Source: Prevotella sp. (GTDB lineage: Bacteria > Bacteroidota > Bacteroidia > Bacteroidales > Bacteroidaceae). From it: DNA of 54,972 nucleotides. The number at the start of each line of letters is the position of its first letter. The first letter of the stretch is position 1. The position numbers and the translations under genes were made by a program. Shown here piece after piece: positions 31,516 to 40,309 of the stretch. Under the pieces are notes generated by a model. It did not search any database and had not been told where the DNA came from. It saw only the letters and a program-made list of their open reading frames with translations. The stretch covers positions 1 to 54,972 of the forward strand of contig JAFVHN010000005.1 of assembly GCA_017474515.1 (NCBI GenBank). Direction: 5' to 3'.

Positions 31516-31632
31516 AAAGTGAAAAGTGAAGAGTGAAGAATTTGCTGCCGCCATCTGATTTGCGGTTTCAATTCTTCACTCTTCACTTTTCATTTTTCAC
31601 TTTTCACTTTTCACTTTTCACTATTCACTTAG
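31510..31632. repeat. GTGAARA inverted element between convergent stops
   Basis: AAGTGAAAAGTGAAAAGTGA begins at 31510, then GAATTTGCTGCCGCCATCTG, TTTGCGGTTTCAATTC, and an extended inverted arm of TTTTCACTTTTCACTTTTCA-type heptamers. It contains both the thiL TGA (31513-31515) and, at its other end, the TAA of the convergent GH105 gene (31629-31631). It thus spans the whole gap between the two genes. Confidence 0.9.
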
Positions 31633-33023
31633 TATCTAATGCTCCCGTCATAGTTAAAGATGGGATGGTCGGTGTTTACTTCGGTGTCGTAGAACTGCAC
31701 GGCACTGTCGTTGAGTTTCGGGTGTTGCTGTTGCAGCATCCGAATGATTTCCGCTCCTGCCCAAATGGCCGGACCGTAGCCGTGAGCCGCCATGGGATGT
31801 ACGGGCCTGTAGGCGTAGAAGGCGGCATCGAAGGCCATGCCAGTGCCTACGCAGACATTTTCCACCTGCCCTTTCTCGTTCACCGCCGATGCCGTGGCAT
31901 GCCATCCGAGTAGGGCCACGGGGCCGTAGGCTTTGGCATCAATCCAGCCCTTGTTGACGGCATGCGACAGGCAATAGGTGTAGATGGCCGTTGCCGACGT
32001 TTCCAGATAGGTGTCGTTGCGGTCGAGCAGCTGGTGCCAGAAACCGTCGTGGTGTTGTCTTTTGGCAAGCCCTGCCGCATGCTTGCGCAACAGCTGCAAG
32101 ATGTCGGCCCGCTGCCGATGGTTGTCGGGAAGCACGTCGAGCACCTCGCAGAGTGTCAGCAGCGCCCAGCCGTTGGCGCGGCCCCAGTAGAAAGCGGGGT
32201 GGGGGTCCATGGCTTCCACCCATCCGTGCCTGAACAGTCCGTCCTCCTCCACAAACATCCGCCCGGCAAAGAGCATCACCTGCCGTGCCGCCTCGTCGTA
32301 ATACTTGGTGTCGCCTGTGAGCCGGCCCATATAGGCGATGGCAGGAATGCCCATGAACATGTCGTCGAGCCATACGGTGTTCTTCTGCGGACGAAGGCGG
32401 GCGAAGGTGCCGTCGGCCAGACGGTATTCTTTGTTCATGATATAGTCGGCGTAGTTGTTGACAAGGTCGCGAAGGGGCAACTGCTGGTCGTGAAGCATGG
32501 CCTTGACCATCGACGCGCACACTGCGCCGGCATCGTCGAGGGCATGCGGGTCGATGACGCGCCGGATGTTGGGGTCGATGTCTTTCTTGGTTTCATAAAT
32601 CTTTTTGAACACCGGCGCTATGTCGGACAGCAGGCGGTGGCGTTTCCATACATAGTCGCGGTAGGCCGCGTCGCCGGTGGCCTCCCATGCCGACAGCACC
32701 GCCGAATAGGTGACGCCCCATTCGTAGCTGGTCAGCCTGAAACCGCCCTGTTTCAGCTGGGTGTCGGCGGTGACATCTTTCATTCGCGTCACTTCTTGGC
32801 CTGTCTTGCGGTCCACGAGCACGGCGGGCGTTTCCGTGTCTATGTAGTGCAGCACGCGGTCGATTGTCGCCTTTACCTCGCTTACTTTCGGTATGCCGTA
32901 ACGGTTGGAATTGGCCGGCCGCATCAGATGCAGCGGCGTGTTGTTGTCGTTGATTCCCTGTGCCGAGACCATGCTGCATGCTCCTGTCAGCAGCAGCAAG
33001 CCAATCATTGTTTCTTTTTTCAT
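31629..33023 (-). CDS. Second GH105/family-88-like secreted glycoside hydrolase
   Basis: 464 residues with a signal peptide ending near SMVSAQG. The alpha/alpha-barrel pattern matches the GH105/GH88 hydrolases: FRLTSYEWGVTYSAVLSAWE, the catalytic-Asp motif VWLDDMFMGIPAIAYMG, FYWGRANGWALLTLCEVLDV, DTYLETSATAIYTYCLSHAV and GPAIWAGAEIIRM. Members remove the 4,5-unsaturated uronic acid produced by polysaccharide lyases. It differs clearly from the GH105 lipoprotein at 7.6 kb: it has an ordinary signal rather than a lipobox and no C-terminal NG-R/K-K motif. No lyase, transporter or regulator is adjacent. A TATTTTTG element at 33075-33082 is the probable promoter. Confidence 0.9.
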   Translation of the reverse strand: MKKETMIGLLLLTGACSMVSAQGINDNNTPLHLMRPANSNRYGIPKVSEVKATIDRVLHYIDTETPAVLVDRKTGQEVTRMKDVTADTQLKQGGFRLTSYEWGVTYSAVLSAWEATGDAAYRDYVWKRHRLLSDIAPVFKKIYETKKDIDPNIRRVIDPHALDDAGAVCASMVKAMLHDQQLPLRDLVNNYADYIMNKEYRLADGTFARLRPQKNTVWLDDMFMGIPAIAYMGRLTGDTKYYDEAARQVMLFAGRMFVEEDGLFRHGWVEAMDPHPAFYWGRANGWALLTLCEVLDVLPDNHRQRADILQLLRKHAAGLAKRQHHDGFWHQLLDRNDTYLETSATAIYTYCLSHAVNKGWIDAKAYGPVALLGWHATASAVNEKGQVENVCVGTGMAFDAAFYAYRPVHPMAAHGYGPAIWAGAEIIRMLQQQHPKLNDSAVQFYDTEVNTDHPIFNYDGSIRY

Positions 33024-33074
33024 TATTCTAAATGGTTTTTCTTGAGAACGAATTTCTATTCCTCAATCTCTTTG

Positions 33075-33082
33075 CAAAAATA
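33075..33082 (-). promoter_or_regulatory. Promoter -7 element (TATTTTTG) of the second GH105 gene
   Basis: Minus-strand TATTTTTG, 51 bp before the ATG at 33023, matches TAnnTTTG. No exact -33 TTTG is at the usual spacing. Confidence 0.5.
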
Positions 33083-33254
33083 ATAAAAAAAACTGAAGTT
33101 CACCCCTTCTTCTTCATTTTTTATTTCTGCTTGTGTTATTTCTGCGTAGGTTGTTTCAAGCCTGCTGGCCATTTGAGTTAGGAGTCTGAACGATAGTTGG
33201 AGTGCTTTTCAAATAAATATTTATTGTTTTGCGATAAATAAATATCATTTTTCT

Positions 33255-33285
33255 TTGTAAATTAAAAAATTGTATTTATCTTTGC
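33255..33285 (+). promoter_or_regulatory. Full consensus promoter of the DUF2975/XRE pair
   Basis: TTTG (33255-33258), 19-bp spacer, TATCTTTG (33278-33285): a perfect Bacteroidota promoter. It lies downstream of an in-frame ATG at 33270 and so supports the start at 33327. Confidence 0.75.
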
Positions 33286-33326
33286 ACCGAAATTATTTAT
33301 CGAATAACAATAAATGTTTGTCAATT

Positions 33327-33794
33327 ATGAAAAAAAGATTGAATGTGTTAAGTGTATTGATGCTGTTGCTGATGGCGGCACAAGTGGTCATGACGTTTGT
33401 TACGGGTGCCGATGCTTTTTCAAAAGGTTGGCAAGAAGGCGCAGCGGGAGAAATTCCCGTCAGTACTTGGAGCGCGATAGGTGAGGTTTTTGTGGCCATT
33501 GCGGTAATGATAGCTGCCATCGTTTCGTTTTGCTGTTTCGTCAATTTCATCCTGAACATCAATCGCAACCAGGTGTTTGAATGGGGCAATGTTTATATGC
33601 TTCGATTGACGGGCATCGGTTTGGCGGTCGTCGTGCTGCTGATTTCAGCCGAAGAGTTTTTTCATGGCAGGGGGTTCACAGAGGTTTTTGACGACTATTT
33701 CGATGTGCTGATATTCTGCGTGTTCAACCTGATTGTTGCCGAGGCGTTTGCCATCGGGTTGAAGTTGAAAGAGGAACAAGCTCTGACCATTTAA
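33327..33794 (+). CDS. DUF2975 family membrane protein
   Basis: 155 residues from the ATG at 33327; an earlier in-frame ATG at 33270 falls inside the promoter. Four transmembrane segments are visible (about residues 7-26, 48-75, 92-112 and 123-147), with a short loop containing FHGRGFTEVFDDYFD before the last. Size, topology and the small XRE regulator 12 bp downstream fit the DUF2975 family, which is usually found as such a two-gene unit in Bacteroidota and Firmicutes. The biochemical function is unknown. The paired regulator suggests an environmentally switched or autoregulated membrane protein. Confidence 0.82.
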   Translation: MKKRLNVLSVLMLLLMAAQVVMTFVTGADAFSKGWQEGAAGEIPVSTWSAIGEVFVAIAVMIAAIVSFCCFVNFILNINRNQVFEWGNVYMLRLTGIGLAVVVLLISAEEFFHGRGFTEVFDDYFDVLIFCVFNLIVAEAFAIGLKLKEEQALTI

Positions 33795-33806
33795 TCGTTT
33801 CGTCTT

Positions 33807-34013
33807 ATGAGTATCATCGTAAATGTGGATGTCATGATGGCCAAACGCAAGATGTCTTCGCAGGAGCTTGCCGAGAAAATAGGCATCACCCAGGCCAACC
33901 TTTCCATCCTGAAGACCGGCAAGGCAAAAGCCATACGATTCACCACCTTGGAGGCCATTTGCAGGAGTCTCGACTGTCAACCCGGCGACATCCTGGAATT
34001 TCGGGAAGATTAA
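33807..34013 (+). CDS. Small XRE/Cro-type helix-turn-helix regulator
   Basis: 68 residues, almost entirely an HTH_3/HTH_26 domain: AKRKMSSQELAEKIGITQAN (helices 1-2 and turn) and LSILKTGKAKAIRFTTLEAI (recognition and following helix), then CRSLDCQPGDILEFRED, the usual C-terminus of the YozG-type subfamily. It is a cytoplasmic DNA-binding protein, likely dimeric. It starts 12 bp after the DUF2975 stop and shares its promoter, so it probably controls that operon. Target sites cannot be assigned from one copy. Confidence 0.92.
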   Translation: MSIIVNVDVMMAKRKMSSQELAEKIGITQANLSILKTGKAKAIRFTTLEAICRSLDCQPGDILEFRED

Positions 34014-34174
34014 AAGTTGCTTAAAAGGCGCGTTCACAACAAATGGATGAACGCCAGAACCAGAAAAAAAACGGAGAGAATATGAATTATGATTTTTTAT
34101 TTCTCCTGTTGTCTGATAATCTCGGAATTTTGTATATATTTGCACGATAAAAATCTTCGTTGGCGCGGGGATAT

Positions 34175-34202
34175 GAAAAACCCCGCCATGGTGGTGGCGG
34201 GG
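34175..34202 (-). terminator. Intrinsic terminator downstream of tRNA-Arg
   Basis: Arms CCCCGCC (34181-34187) and GGCGGGG (34196-34202) with an 8-nt loop; on the minus strand the stem is followed by TTTTT (34176-34180). It lies directly beside the 3' end of the tRNA. Confidence 0.88.
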
Positions 34203-34205
34203 AAG

Positions 34206-34280
34206 TGATTCCGCTGGGGCTCGAACCCAGGACCCACAGCTTAGAAGGCTGTTGCTCTAATCCAACTGAGCTACGGAACC
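34206..34280 (-). tRNA. tRNA-Arg (anticodon TCT)
   Basis: 75 nt on the minus strand. The acceptor arms GGTTCCG and CGGAATC pair (one G-U), with discriminator A at 34206 and no encoded CCA. D arm GCTCAGTTGGATTAGAGC, anticodon stem ACAGC/GCTGT with loop CTTCTAA giving anticodon TCT (reads AGA), and T arm CTGGGTTCGAGCCCCAG are all intact. A T-rich terminator follows at once. A TAATTTTG element at 34329-34336 upstream is a possible promoter, though its TTTG is 23 bp away. Confidence 0.96.
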
Positions 34281-34431
34281 GACGGGGTGAAAAATAGAAA
34301 CAAACGACGGGTCGTCATGTTTCGCGTGCAAAATTACTGTTTTTTTTCATCATACACAAATTATTGAATGGTTTTTTGAAGATATGGAGCAAATAAGGAC
34401 ACTGGGACGGGCCGACAGGTTCTCCGCCATA

Positions 34432-35622
34432 ATGAAGAAACCGTCTGGTTATCACCGCCTTTTCGCATTATGGGCCATTGCGGCACTTTTGTCTGTTCCC
34501 ATGATGGTGAGGGGACAGGGCCGGCAGGTAGTGGTGGCCGACAAGCAGACGCATGAGCCGATAGCCCATGCCAGCATCTACACGAAGATAAACGGCAAGT
34601 TCCAGTCGGCCACCACCGATGACCTTGGCCGCGCCGTAGTGCGCTTCGCGTTCAGCCGCCTGACCTTCTCGCATCTCAACTATGAGACCGCCACGGTCAG
34701 TAGCCTTCCCGACACGCTCTTCTTGCAACCGAAGGCCTACATGACGGGCGAGGTCGTCGTGGAAGACCGTGAGCCGCAGTGGATAAGGGCACTGCTGAAA
34801 CGGTTCGTGAAAAAGCATAAACGGGCCTATTTCTCCTTGCCGCAGGACATGGAGTATAGCTATCAGACGCAGAGCATCGGCGAAAGGAGTTTCTACAGGT
34901 TCTTGTCGTCAGGACTGTTGCGCATGAAAAACAATGACGACAACCATTTCTGGCTCTCTCAGAAAGAGGGAACCATCATCAGCGTGGATACCACAAAATT
35001 GACCGACGTGGCCAACATGAGGCGCATGCTCTATGAGGACTTCGTGTCGGAACTGGACATGGACTTCATCCGCGAACACAAGTTTGCCGTCAACGATGAG
35101 TACAGTGGGAAAAGAAACGTGGTGGAACTGGCTTTCAGGTGGAAAGACGATGCGCGGCAGGACCACGGCAGGATTGTCATAGACAGTGCGGAATGTAGAA
35201 TTTTGGAGGTGACGCGCACCATGGGCCTGAAATACAACAAAAAACACCGCGTATCGGGCATGCTGTTGGCCATGAGTTGGGCACTTACCGGCTATCAAAT
35301 CGTGGCGTGGGACACCAACTACCATGTGGTGTATAAGGACTTTTGGGGGAACATGCTTCCGGCGGCCATCGACTACAAGTTCTTTTTCAATGAGCACGAA
35401 TCGCGGCCCGATGCCTCGGATAGGGAATACTATGCGGCCACCGGCGGCGGATTCTCAAACATGGAGGCGAGCATGACGCTGTCAGCGAGTAACGGAACGA
35501 ACGGTGAGGAGGAATGGAAACGCCTGCCGAAGTCGTGGTATATAAAAATGGTCAGCGACGAAGAACGGCAGGAAAAGATTGCCCTTGCTCATCTGCCGGC
35601 GGTGTTCAAACTTTATGAATAG
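34432..35622 (+). CDS. Secreted protein with carboxypeptidase-regulatory-like (CarboxypepD_reg) domain
   Basis: 396 residues from the ATG at 34432, which starts a signal peptide (MKKPSGYHRLFALWAIAALL and on to VRGQG). An in-frame ATG at 34384 with an AT-rich leader would add 16 residues and cannot be excluded. Residues about 33-105 (VVVADKQTHEPIAHASIYTK, TDDLGRAVVRF, LTFSHLNYET, DTLFLQPKAY) follow the CarboxypepD_reg-like beta-sandwich found at the N-terminus of SusC-type receptors, but no plug or barrel follows. The remaining 290 residues are of a family I recognise only as Bacteroidota-specific. It probably lies in the periplasm or at the outer membrane. The function is unknown. Confidence 0.8.
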   Translation: MKKPSGYHRLFALWAIAALLSVPMMVRGQGRQVVVADKQTHEPIAHASIYTKINGKFQSATTDDLGRAVVRFAFSRLTFSHLNYETATVSSLPDTLFLQPKAYMTGEVVVEDREPQWIRALLKRFVKKHKRAYFSLPQDMEYSYQTQSIGERSFYRFLSSGLLRMKNNDDNHFWLSQKEGTIISVDTTKLTDVANMRRMLYEDFVSELDMDFIREHKFAVNDEYSGKRNVVELAFRWKDDARQDHGRIVIDSAECRILEVTRTMGLKYNKKHRVSGMLLAMSWALTGYQIVAWDTNYHVVYKDFWGNMLPAAIDYKFFFNEHESRPDASDREYYAATGGGFSNMEASMTLSASNGTNGEEEWKRLPKSWYIKMVSDEERQEKIALAHLPAVFKLYE

Positions 35623-35638
35623 TGACGGGCCATTTAGT

Positions 35639-35670
35639 AGGAGCCGACGCTTCCTGCAGCGTCGGCTCCT
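35639..35670. repeat. GAGCCGACGC hairpin between convergent genes
   Basis: Perfect 12-bp arms AGGAGCCGACGC (35639-35650) and GCGTCGGCTCCT (35659-35670). It lies between the convergent stops at 35622 and 35706 and could act as a bidirectional terminator, though no strong T tract follows. It belongs to the same family as 9616-9671. Confidence 0.75.
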
Positions 35671-35705
35671 ATTTCCATACTTGTTTTGTTCTTGGCAGTG
35701 GAGCG

Positions 35706-37031
35706 CTAAAAGCTCAAGTCTTTCAGTAGCACTTCTCGAAGGTCACCAAGATAGGTGTTTCGCAGACTTTTCACTTTCTGCCATTGCCCGCCCTCCATGG
35801 ACTGTATGTCCACGCCGGCGGTCCACGAGCCCTGGGATTCTATTTTGTCGATAAGCTCGCCCACACTGAGCGATGCCGGCGACTTGAGCGGAATATATAC
35901 CGGCTCGTCGCCTTTTTCATCGTTGACCACCTCAATGAGCAGGCCCGTGTTGCAGATTTCGTTCAGCAGGTCGTGTGTCACCCTGATGGGGATGTTTGTT
36001 TCCAGTTTCAGTTGCAATGCAGAATAAGGCTGTCCGCCCTCCTCGTATCTCTTGCAAATCAGGCTCATAATATGAATGGCGAGCTGTTGCCGGCATTGGT
36101 GGCTAATGTCGCTGGTGTGTGCCATGAAAGCATAGTCTTCCAGGTTTTGGCTCGTATAACACAGCTCGGCACCGAAAAGGCAGATGGTCCAGGAGATTTG
36201 CAGCCAAAGCATGAACAGCGGCAGGGCGGCAAACGAACCGTAGATGGCGTTGTAGCTGGTCACCCAAATCTGAGAATGGATGTAGAAGAGTTGCAGGCCC
36301 TGCATGGCCACGCCGGCCAAGATGCCTGGAACGATGGCATACTTGAACTTAACCTTTGTGTTGGGCATGAACATATAAAGCGCAATGAAGAGGCACGACA
36401 TGATGACGTATGGTGAAACAGCCAGCAACAAGCGCATCATGGGGCCCATGATGAAATGCTGGCTGGTGTCGTGAGCAAAGGCGGCCATGGCAATGGAAAT
36501 ACCGCTGGTCACCACAATAACGATGGGTGCCAGCAAGAACATTGCCATATAGTCGGTGATGGTGCGAAACAAGTTGCGCGGCTTGTTTACTTGCCAGATG
36601 TCGTTGAAAGCTCGTTCAATGTTGCTGATAAGCATGATGACCGTCCAAAGCATGAACAGCAGGCCGATGCCGAGGAAGATGCCGCTCTTGGTGTGTACCA
36701 GGTAGCTGTTGACAAAACCGATAAGGATGTCGGCGGCCTGGGGCTGCGAAGAGAGCAGGTCGCGGAACCAGTTCTCAATGTACTTGTTGTAGCCAAATCC
36801 CCGGGCAATGGCAAACACCACGGCAAGAATGGGAACAATGGCCAGCAAAGTGCTGTAGGTGAGGGCGGAAGCCGCCGAAAGCATTCGCCGCGTGGTGAAG
36901 CTCTCCACGGCCAGGATGAGTTTTTTGATAATACCGTAGAAAACCCGTTTTACCGGTGGCAGTTTCTCGTTGTTCACCTTCCAGATGTCATAACGCAGGA
37001 ACTGGTATGTTTTATTCACGAATGCAATCAT
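35706..37031 (-). CDS. YihY/BrkB (RNase BN-like) family inner-membrane protein
   Basis: 441 residues from the ATG at 37031 (MIAFVNKTYQFLRYDIWK), which matches the usual N-terminus; an in-frame ATG at 37064 would add 11 residues. About six transmembrane segments lie between residues 40 and 290, with the family signatures SAASALTYSTLLAIVPILAV and GSFAALPLFMLWLQISWTICLFGAELCY (in parts). A cytoplasmic C-terminal region of about 140 residues (MSLICKRYEEGGQPYSALQL, VTHDLLNEICNTGLL) looks like a winged-helix domain. The family was once called RNase BN and virulence factor BrkB; its true role (membrane or envelope homeostasis) is unsettled. It lies downstream of rnpB on the same strand. Confidence 0.92.
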   Translation of the reverse strand: MIAFVNKTYQFLRYDIWKVNNEKLPPVKRVFYGIIKKLILAVESFTTRRMLSAASALTYSTLLAIVPILAVVFAIARGFGYNKYIENWFRDLLSSQPQAADILIGFVNSYLVHTKSGIFLGIGLLFMLWTVIMLISNIERAFNDIWQVNKPRNLFRTITDYMAMFLLAPIVIVVTSGISIAMAAFAHDTSQHFIMGPMMRLLLAVSPYVIMSCLFIALYMFMPNTKVKFKYAIVPGILAGVAMQGLQLFYIHSQIWVTSYNAIYGSFAALPLFMLWLQISWTICLFGAELCYTSQNLEDYAFMAHTSDISHQCRQQLAIHIMSLICKRYEEGGQPYSALQLKLETNIPIRVTHDLLNEICNTGLLIEVVNDEKGDEPVYIPLKSPASLSVGELIDKIESQGSWTAGVDIQSMEGGQWQKVKSLRNTYLGDLREVLLKDLSF

Positions 37032-37118
37032 GCTTTTTGTGGGAAATGGTTTGACGTTAGGCACGTTGCCGCAATATAGGGGAATATGCCAGAAACACAG
37101 GGGGAAAGGAAAAGAAAA

Positions 37119-37523
37119 CAGTGCCCTTGTAAGCCGGGTTCTGTCCCTGCCGTGGGCAGGTGCCTGTCATTTATCTACTCCGAAGGTCACCCCGCGGCTC
37201 TAGCATTCCACCCTCCGTCGTTGTTCCGTTGAAAACAGAACATCGGGCGGGCAACCCTGACATGACGACGGTTTACGCGAACTTGCAGCCTCCAGTGGGC
37301 ACAGCCCGCATGGTCGCCCATGCGGCTGGTGGTCTCTTACACCACCTTCTCACCCTTGCCGCCCTGGGGCGGCGGTTGTTTTCTTCTGCCCGGTCCTGCC
37401 GTTGCCGACAGCTTCTATTTTCGGAAGTGGAGCGCCCTGTGCTGCCCGGACTTTCCTCTGGCACCAAAGTAAAAAACTGTAGAAGTCGTGATACAAGGTG
37501 CAAGCGACAGGCCGGGGCACTGC
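37119..37523 (-). ncRNA. rnpB: RNase P RNA (M1 RNA), bacterial class A
   Basis: About 405 nt on the minus strand. The conserved 5' segment GAGGAAAGTCCGGGC is at 37444-37458 and the conserved 3' segment ACAGAACCCGGCTTAC at 37131-37146. The P1 helix is formed by CAGTGCCC at the 5' end (37515-37522) and GGGCACTG at the 3' end (37119-37126), followed on the minus strand by TTTTCTTTT, which should terminate transcription. GC-rich hairpins in between fit the specificity domain. It is the catalytic RNA for 5' maturation of tRNAs. A perfect promoter precedes it. Confidence 0.95.
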
Positions 37524-37534
37524 TTTCTTTTGTG

Positions 37535-37565
37535 CAAAAGTAAGCATTTCTTTTCAGATGGCAAA
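37535..37565 (-). promoter_or_regulatory. Full consensus promoter of rnpB
   Basis: Minus-strand TTTG (37562-37565), 19-bp spacer, TACTTTTG (37535-37542). The predicted start is a few bases before the P1 helix of the RNA. Confidence 0.8.
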
Positions 37566-37583
37566 ATTTTCTTCTGCAAGATG

Positions 37584-37632
37584 TAAAAAAACAAGCCGTT
37601 TCCATGCCCTTTGAGGAGGATGGAAACGGCTT
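37584..37632 (-). terminator. Intrinsic terminator of the ATP synthase operon
   Basis: Arms AAGCCGTTTCCAT (37593-37605) and ATGGAAACGGCTT (37620-37632), perfect over 13 bp; on the minus strand the stem is followed by GTTTTTTTAC. It lies 53 bp after the atpG stop. Confidence 0.9.
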
Positions 37633-37684
37633 TTACGCTGCTGTACGACGATAATCGCCCACCGCAGGGGGTGTGGAAAACCGG

Positions 37685-38656
37685 TCAGTTGTTGACGGTG
37701 CCTCCCACGATGTCGAGCAGTTCGCTGGTAATGGCTTGCTGCCTGCTCTTGTTGTATTGCAGGTTGAGCTCGCGCAGCAGTTCGTCGGCATTGTCGGTGG
37801 CCGTCTGCATGGCAATCATGCGAGCAGCATGCTCCGAGGCCACGCTGTCGAGCAGGGCTGTGTAGAGCATCAAATGGGCCAGTTTCGGAATGAGCTTGCT
37901 CAAGACTGCATCCATTGACGGCTCCACGAGGAAATTGTCGTTCAGGGGTTTGGCATCAGCAGCCGAGCGCTTGGCCTGCTGCTCGCTGTCGCGCTGTCGC
38001 AGGTATTCCACGGCTTCGCGGGTTGCCACGTTCGATGTGAGGTCGCGCTCTTTGTCTTCGTTCAGCTCGCTTTCCACGTCGATGGGCAGGAAGGTCTTGC
38101 GTGTCAGGATTTGCGAGCCGGCGCTCTTGAAGTGATGGTAAATCATTTCAACGCGGTCGATGTCACCACTGGCGAATTTCTGGCCCAGTTCCATGGCGAT
38201 GTCGATGCAGTCTTGCACGTTGGGCTTGTCTATCAGTGCTGCGTGTTCGCCGTATGTCTTGAGGTTGAGCTTGGCCGCTTTTTCTGCCACTTTCCGCCCG
38301 ATGGGGTAAATAAGAATGTTGTCGCGGCCGAGATGTTCATAGTCGTTTACGGCCTGCTGCATCATTTTTATCACATTGGCGTTGAAACCTCCGCAAAGTG
38401 AGGAGTTGCTCGAATAGACCACCAAGGCCACCCTTTGCACCGGCCGCACCCTGTCGTAAATGGTCTGGGCATCGGCTTCCGAGGCGAGGAATGTCTTGAG
38501 AATGTGCTCAAGCATGGTCTCATAGGGAAGCATGTTCTCAATGGCCACCTGGGCATGGTGCAGCTTGCTCGATGCCACCATTTTCATGGCACTCGTTATC
38601 TTGCGGGTGCTGTTGACACTGGCAATGCGGCCCTTGATCTCTTTCAGTGACGGCAT
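37685..38656 (-). CDS. atpG: F1 ATP synthase gamma subunit
   Basis: 323 residues from the ATG at 38654-38656 (MPSLKEIKGRIASVNSTRKI), 6 bp after atpA. A TTG at 38662 also opens the frame but is not the family start. The gamma subunit is the central rotor shaft of F1. The long N-terminal helix (ITSAMKMVASSKLHHAQ) and the C-terminal helix (NADELLRELNLQYNKSRQQA then ITSELLDIVGG) form the antiparallel coiled coil inside alpha3beta3; the central VALVVYSSNSSLCGGFNANV is the conserved Rossmann-like part. The sequence is somewhat longer than usual because of an insert at about residues 195-235 rich in charged residues. It is the last gene before the operon terminator. Confidence 0.96.
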   Translation of the reverse strand: MPSLKEIKGRIASVNSTRKITSAMKMVASSKLHHAQVAIENMLPYETMLEHILKTFLASEADAQTIYDRVRPVQRVALVVYSSNSSLCGGFNANVIKMMQQAVNDYEHLGRDNILIYPIGRKVAEKAAKLNLKTYGEHAALIDKPNVQDCIDIAMELGQKFASGDIDRVEMIYHHFKSAGSQILTRKTFLPIDVESELNEDKERDLTSNVATREAVEYLRQRDSEQQAKRSAADAKPLNDNFLVEPSMDAVLSKLIPKLAHLMLYTALLDSVASEHAARMIAMQTATDNADELLRELNLQYNKSRQQAITSELLDIVGGTVNN

Positions 38657-38662
38657 ATACAA

Positions 38663-40249
38663 TTACTTTTTATATGTTCCTGCAATATCGGCCATGATGG
38701 CTTCAATGGCCTTCTTCACATCGTCGTCAATGGCACCCCTTCCGAGGGTTTCAATGATTTCGGGTTTCGTGCTGCGCAGCTTGTCAAGGAAAGCGTCCTG
38801 ACATTCGCGCACCTTGTCAACCGGCACCTCGTGCATCAGTCCGTTCACGCCGCAATAGAGGATGGCAATCTGCTCGCCCACGGGCATGGGGCTGTATTGT
38901 GGCTGAATGAGCAGCTGGTTGTTCTTGCGTCCGCGGTCGAGCGTCATGGCTGTCACGGCGTCCATGTCGCTTGAGAACTTGGAAAAAGCCTCAAGCTCAC
39001 GGTATTGTGCCTGGTCAATCTTCAGTGTTCCGGCCACCTTCTTCATTGACTTGATTTGTGCCGAGCCACCTACGCGCGACACCGATATACCGACATTGAT
39101 GGCCGGCCTGAAGCCCTGGTTGAAGAGGTCCGACTCCAGATAAATCTGACCGTCGGTAATCGAGATGACGTTCGTCGGAATATAGGCCGACACGTCACCG
39201 GCCTGTGTCTCGATAATCGGCAGTGCCGTGAGCGAGCCTCCGCCCTTCACATGGCCTTTCATGCACTCGGGCAGGTCGTTCATCTGCTCGGCCACTTCCT
39301 GCTGCTCGTTGATTTTTGCAGCACGCTCCAGCAGGCGGGAATGCAGGTAGAACACGTCGCCGGGATAAGCCTCGCGGCCCGAGGGGCGGCGGAGGATAAG
39401 CGACACTTCACGATAAGCCACGGCCTGTTTCGACAAGTCGTCATAGACCACCAGTGCCGGCAGTCCGCGGTCGCGGAAATACTCACCGATGGCAGCTCCG
39501 GCAAATGGTGCATAATACTGCATGGCCGCAGGATCGGCAGCCGTTGCCGCCACGATGATGGTGTAGGGCATGGCGCCATGCTCTTTCAGTGTTGCCACGA
39601 GTGCGGCCACCGTTGAAGCCTTCTGTCCGATGGCCACATAGATGCAATAGACGGGCTTGCCAGCCTCGTAGAAGCTCTTCTGGTTGATGATGGTATCTAC
39701 GGCGATGGCCGTTTTTCCCGTTTGCCTGTCGCCGATAATCAGCTCGCGCTGTCCGCGTCCGATGGGAATCATCGAGTCAACGGCCTTCAAGCCCGTTTGA
39801 AGGGGCTCCTTCACGGGCTGTCGGTAGATGACGCCGGGGGCTTTTCTGTCAAGCGGCATTTCAAAGGCGTCTTTCAGGTTGATGTCGCCTTTTCCGTCGA
39901 TGGCCTGTCCCAGCGGGTTGATAACCCTTCCGAGCATGTTGTCGTTCACCCTGATGGATGCAATGCGCTTGGTGCGCTTGACGACCTGTCCTTCCTTGAT
40001 GCCGGAAGTTGGTCCCAGCAGCACGCAGCCCACATTGTCTTCCTCCAGGTTCATCACGATAGCCATGGTGCCGTTTTCAAACTCGAGCAGTTCGTTGGCC
40101 TCAGCATTGCGGAGACCGTAGATGCGTGCCACGCCGTCGCTAACGGTGAGGACGGTGCCCACTTCGTCGTAGTTCTCCTCGCTGCTGATGCCCCTTAATT
40201 GCCTGAGGAGCACTTCAGAAACTTCGCTTGGTTTTATTTTGTCTGACAT
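38663..40249 (-). CDS. atpA: F1 ATP synthase alpha subunit
   Basis: 528 residues. The N-terminal beta-barrel, the P-loop [13 protein letters not shown] (about residues 172-184), the [20 protein letters not shown] segment (with the conserved arginine reaching into the catalytic site of beta) and the C-terminal helical domain are all in place, and the length is normal. Alpha carries the non-catalytic nucleotide sites of the F1 hexamer. It lies 60 bp after atpH and 6 bp before atpG. Confidence 0.98.
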   Translation of the reverse strand: MSDKIKPSEVSEVLLRQLRGISSEENYDEVGTVLTVSDGVARIYGLRNAEANELLEFENGTMAIVMNLEEDNVGCVLLGPTSGIKEGQVVKRTKRIASIRVNDNMLGRVINPLGQAIDGKGDINLKDAFEMPLDRKAPGVIYRQPVKEPLQTGLKAVDSMIPIGRGQRELIIGDRQTGKTAIAVDTIINQKSFYEAGKPVYCIYVAIGQKASTVAALVATLKEHGAMPYTIIVAATAADPAAMQYYAPFAGAAIGEYFRDRGLPALVVYDDLSKQAVAYREVSLILRRPSGREAYPGDVFYLHSRLLERAAKINEQQEVAEQMNDLPECMKGHVKGGGSLTALPIIETQAGDVSAYIPTNVISITDGQIYLESDLFNQGFRPAINVGISVSRVGGSAQIKSMKKVAGTLKIDQAQYRELEAFSKFSSDMDAVTAMTLDRGRKNNQLLIQPQYSPMPVGEQIAILYCGVNGLMHEVPVDKVRECQDAFLDKLRSTKPEIIETLGRGAIDDDVKKAIEAIMADIAGTYKK

Positions 40250-40309
40250 ATTATTCTGTTTGGATGATGAAAGAATGATAAAAGAGCCTGTCCTGCCTGT
40301 GGAAGTCCA

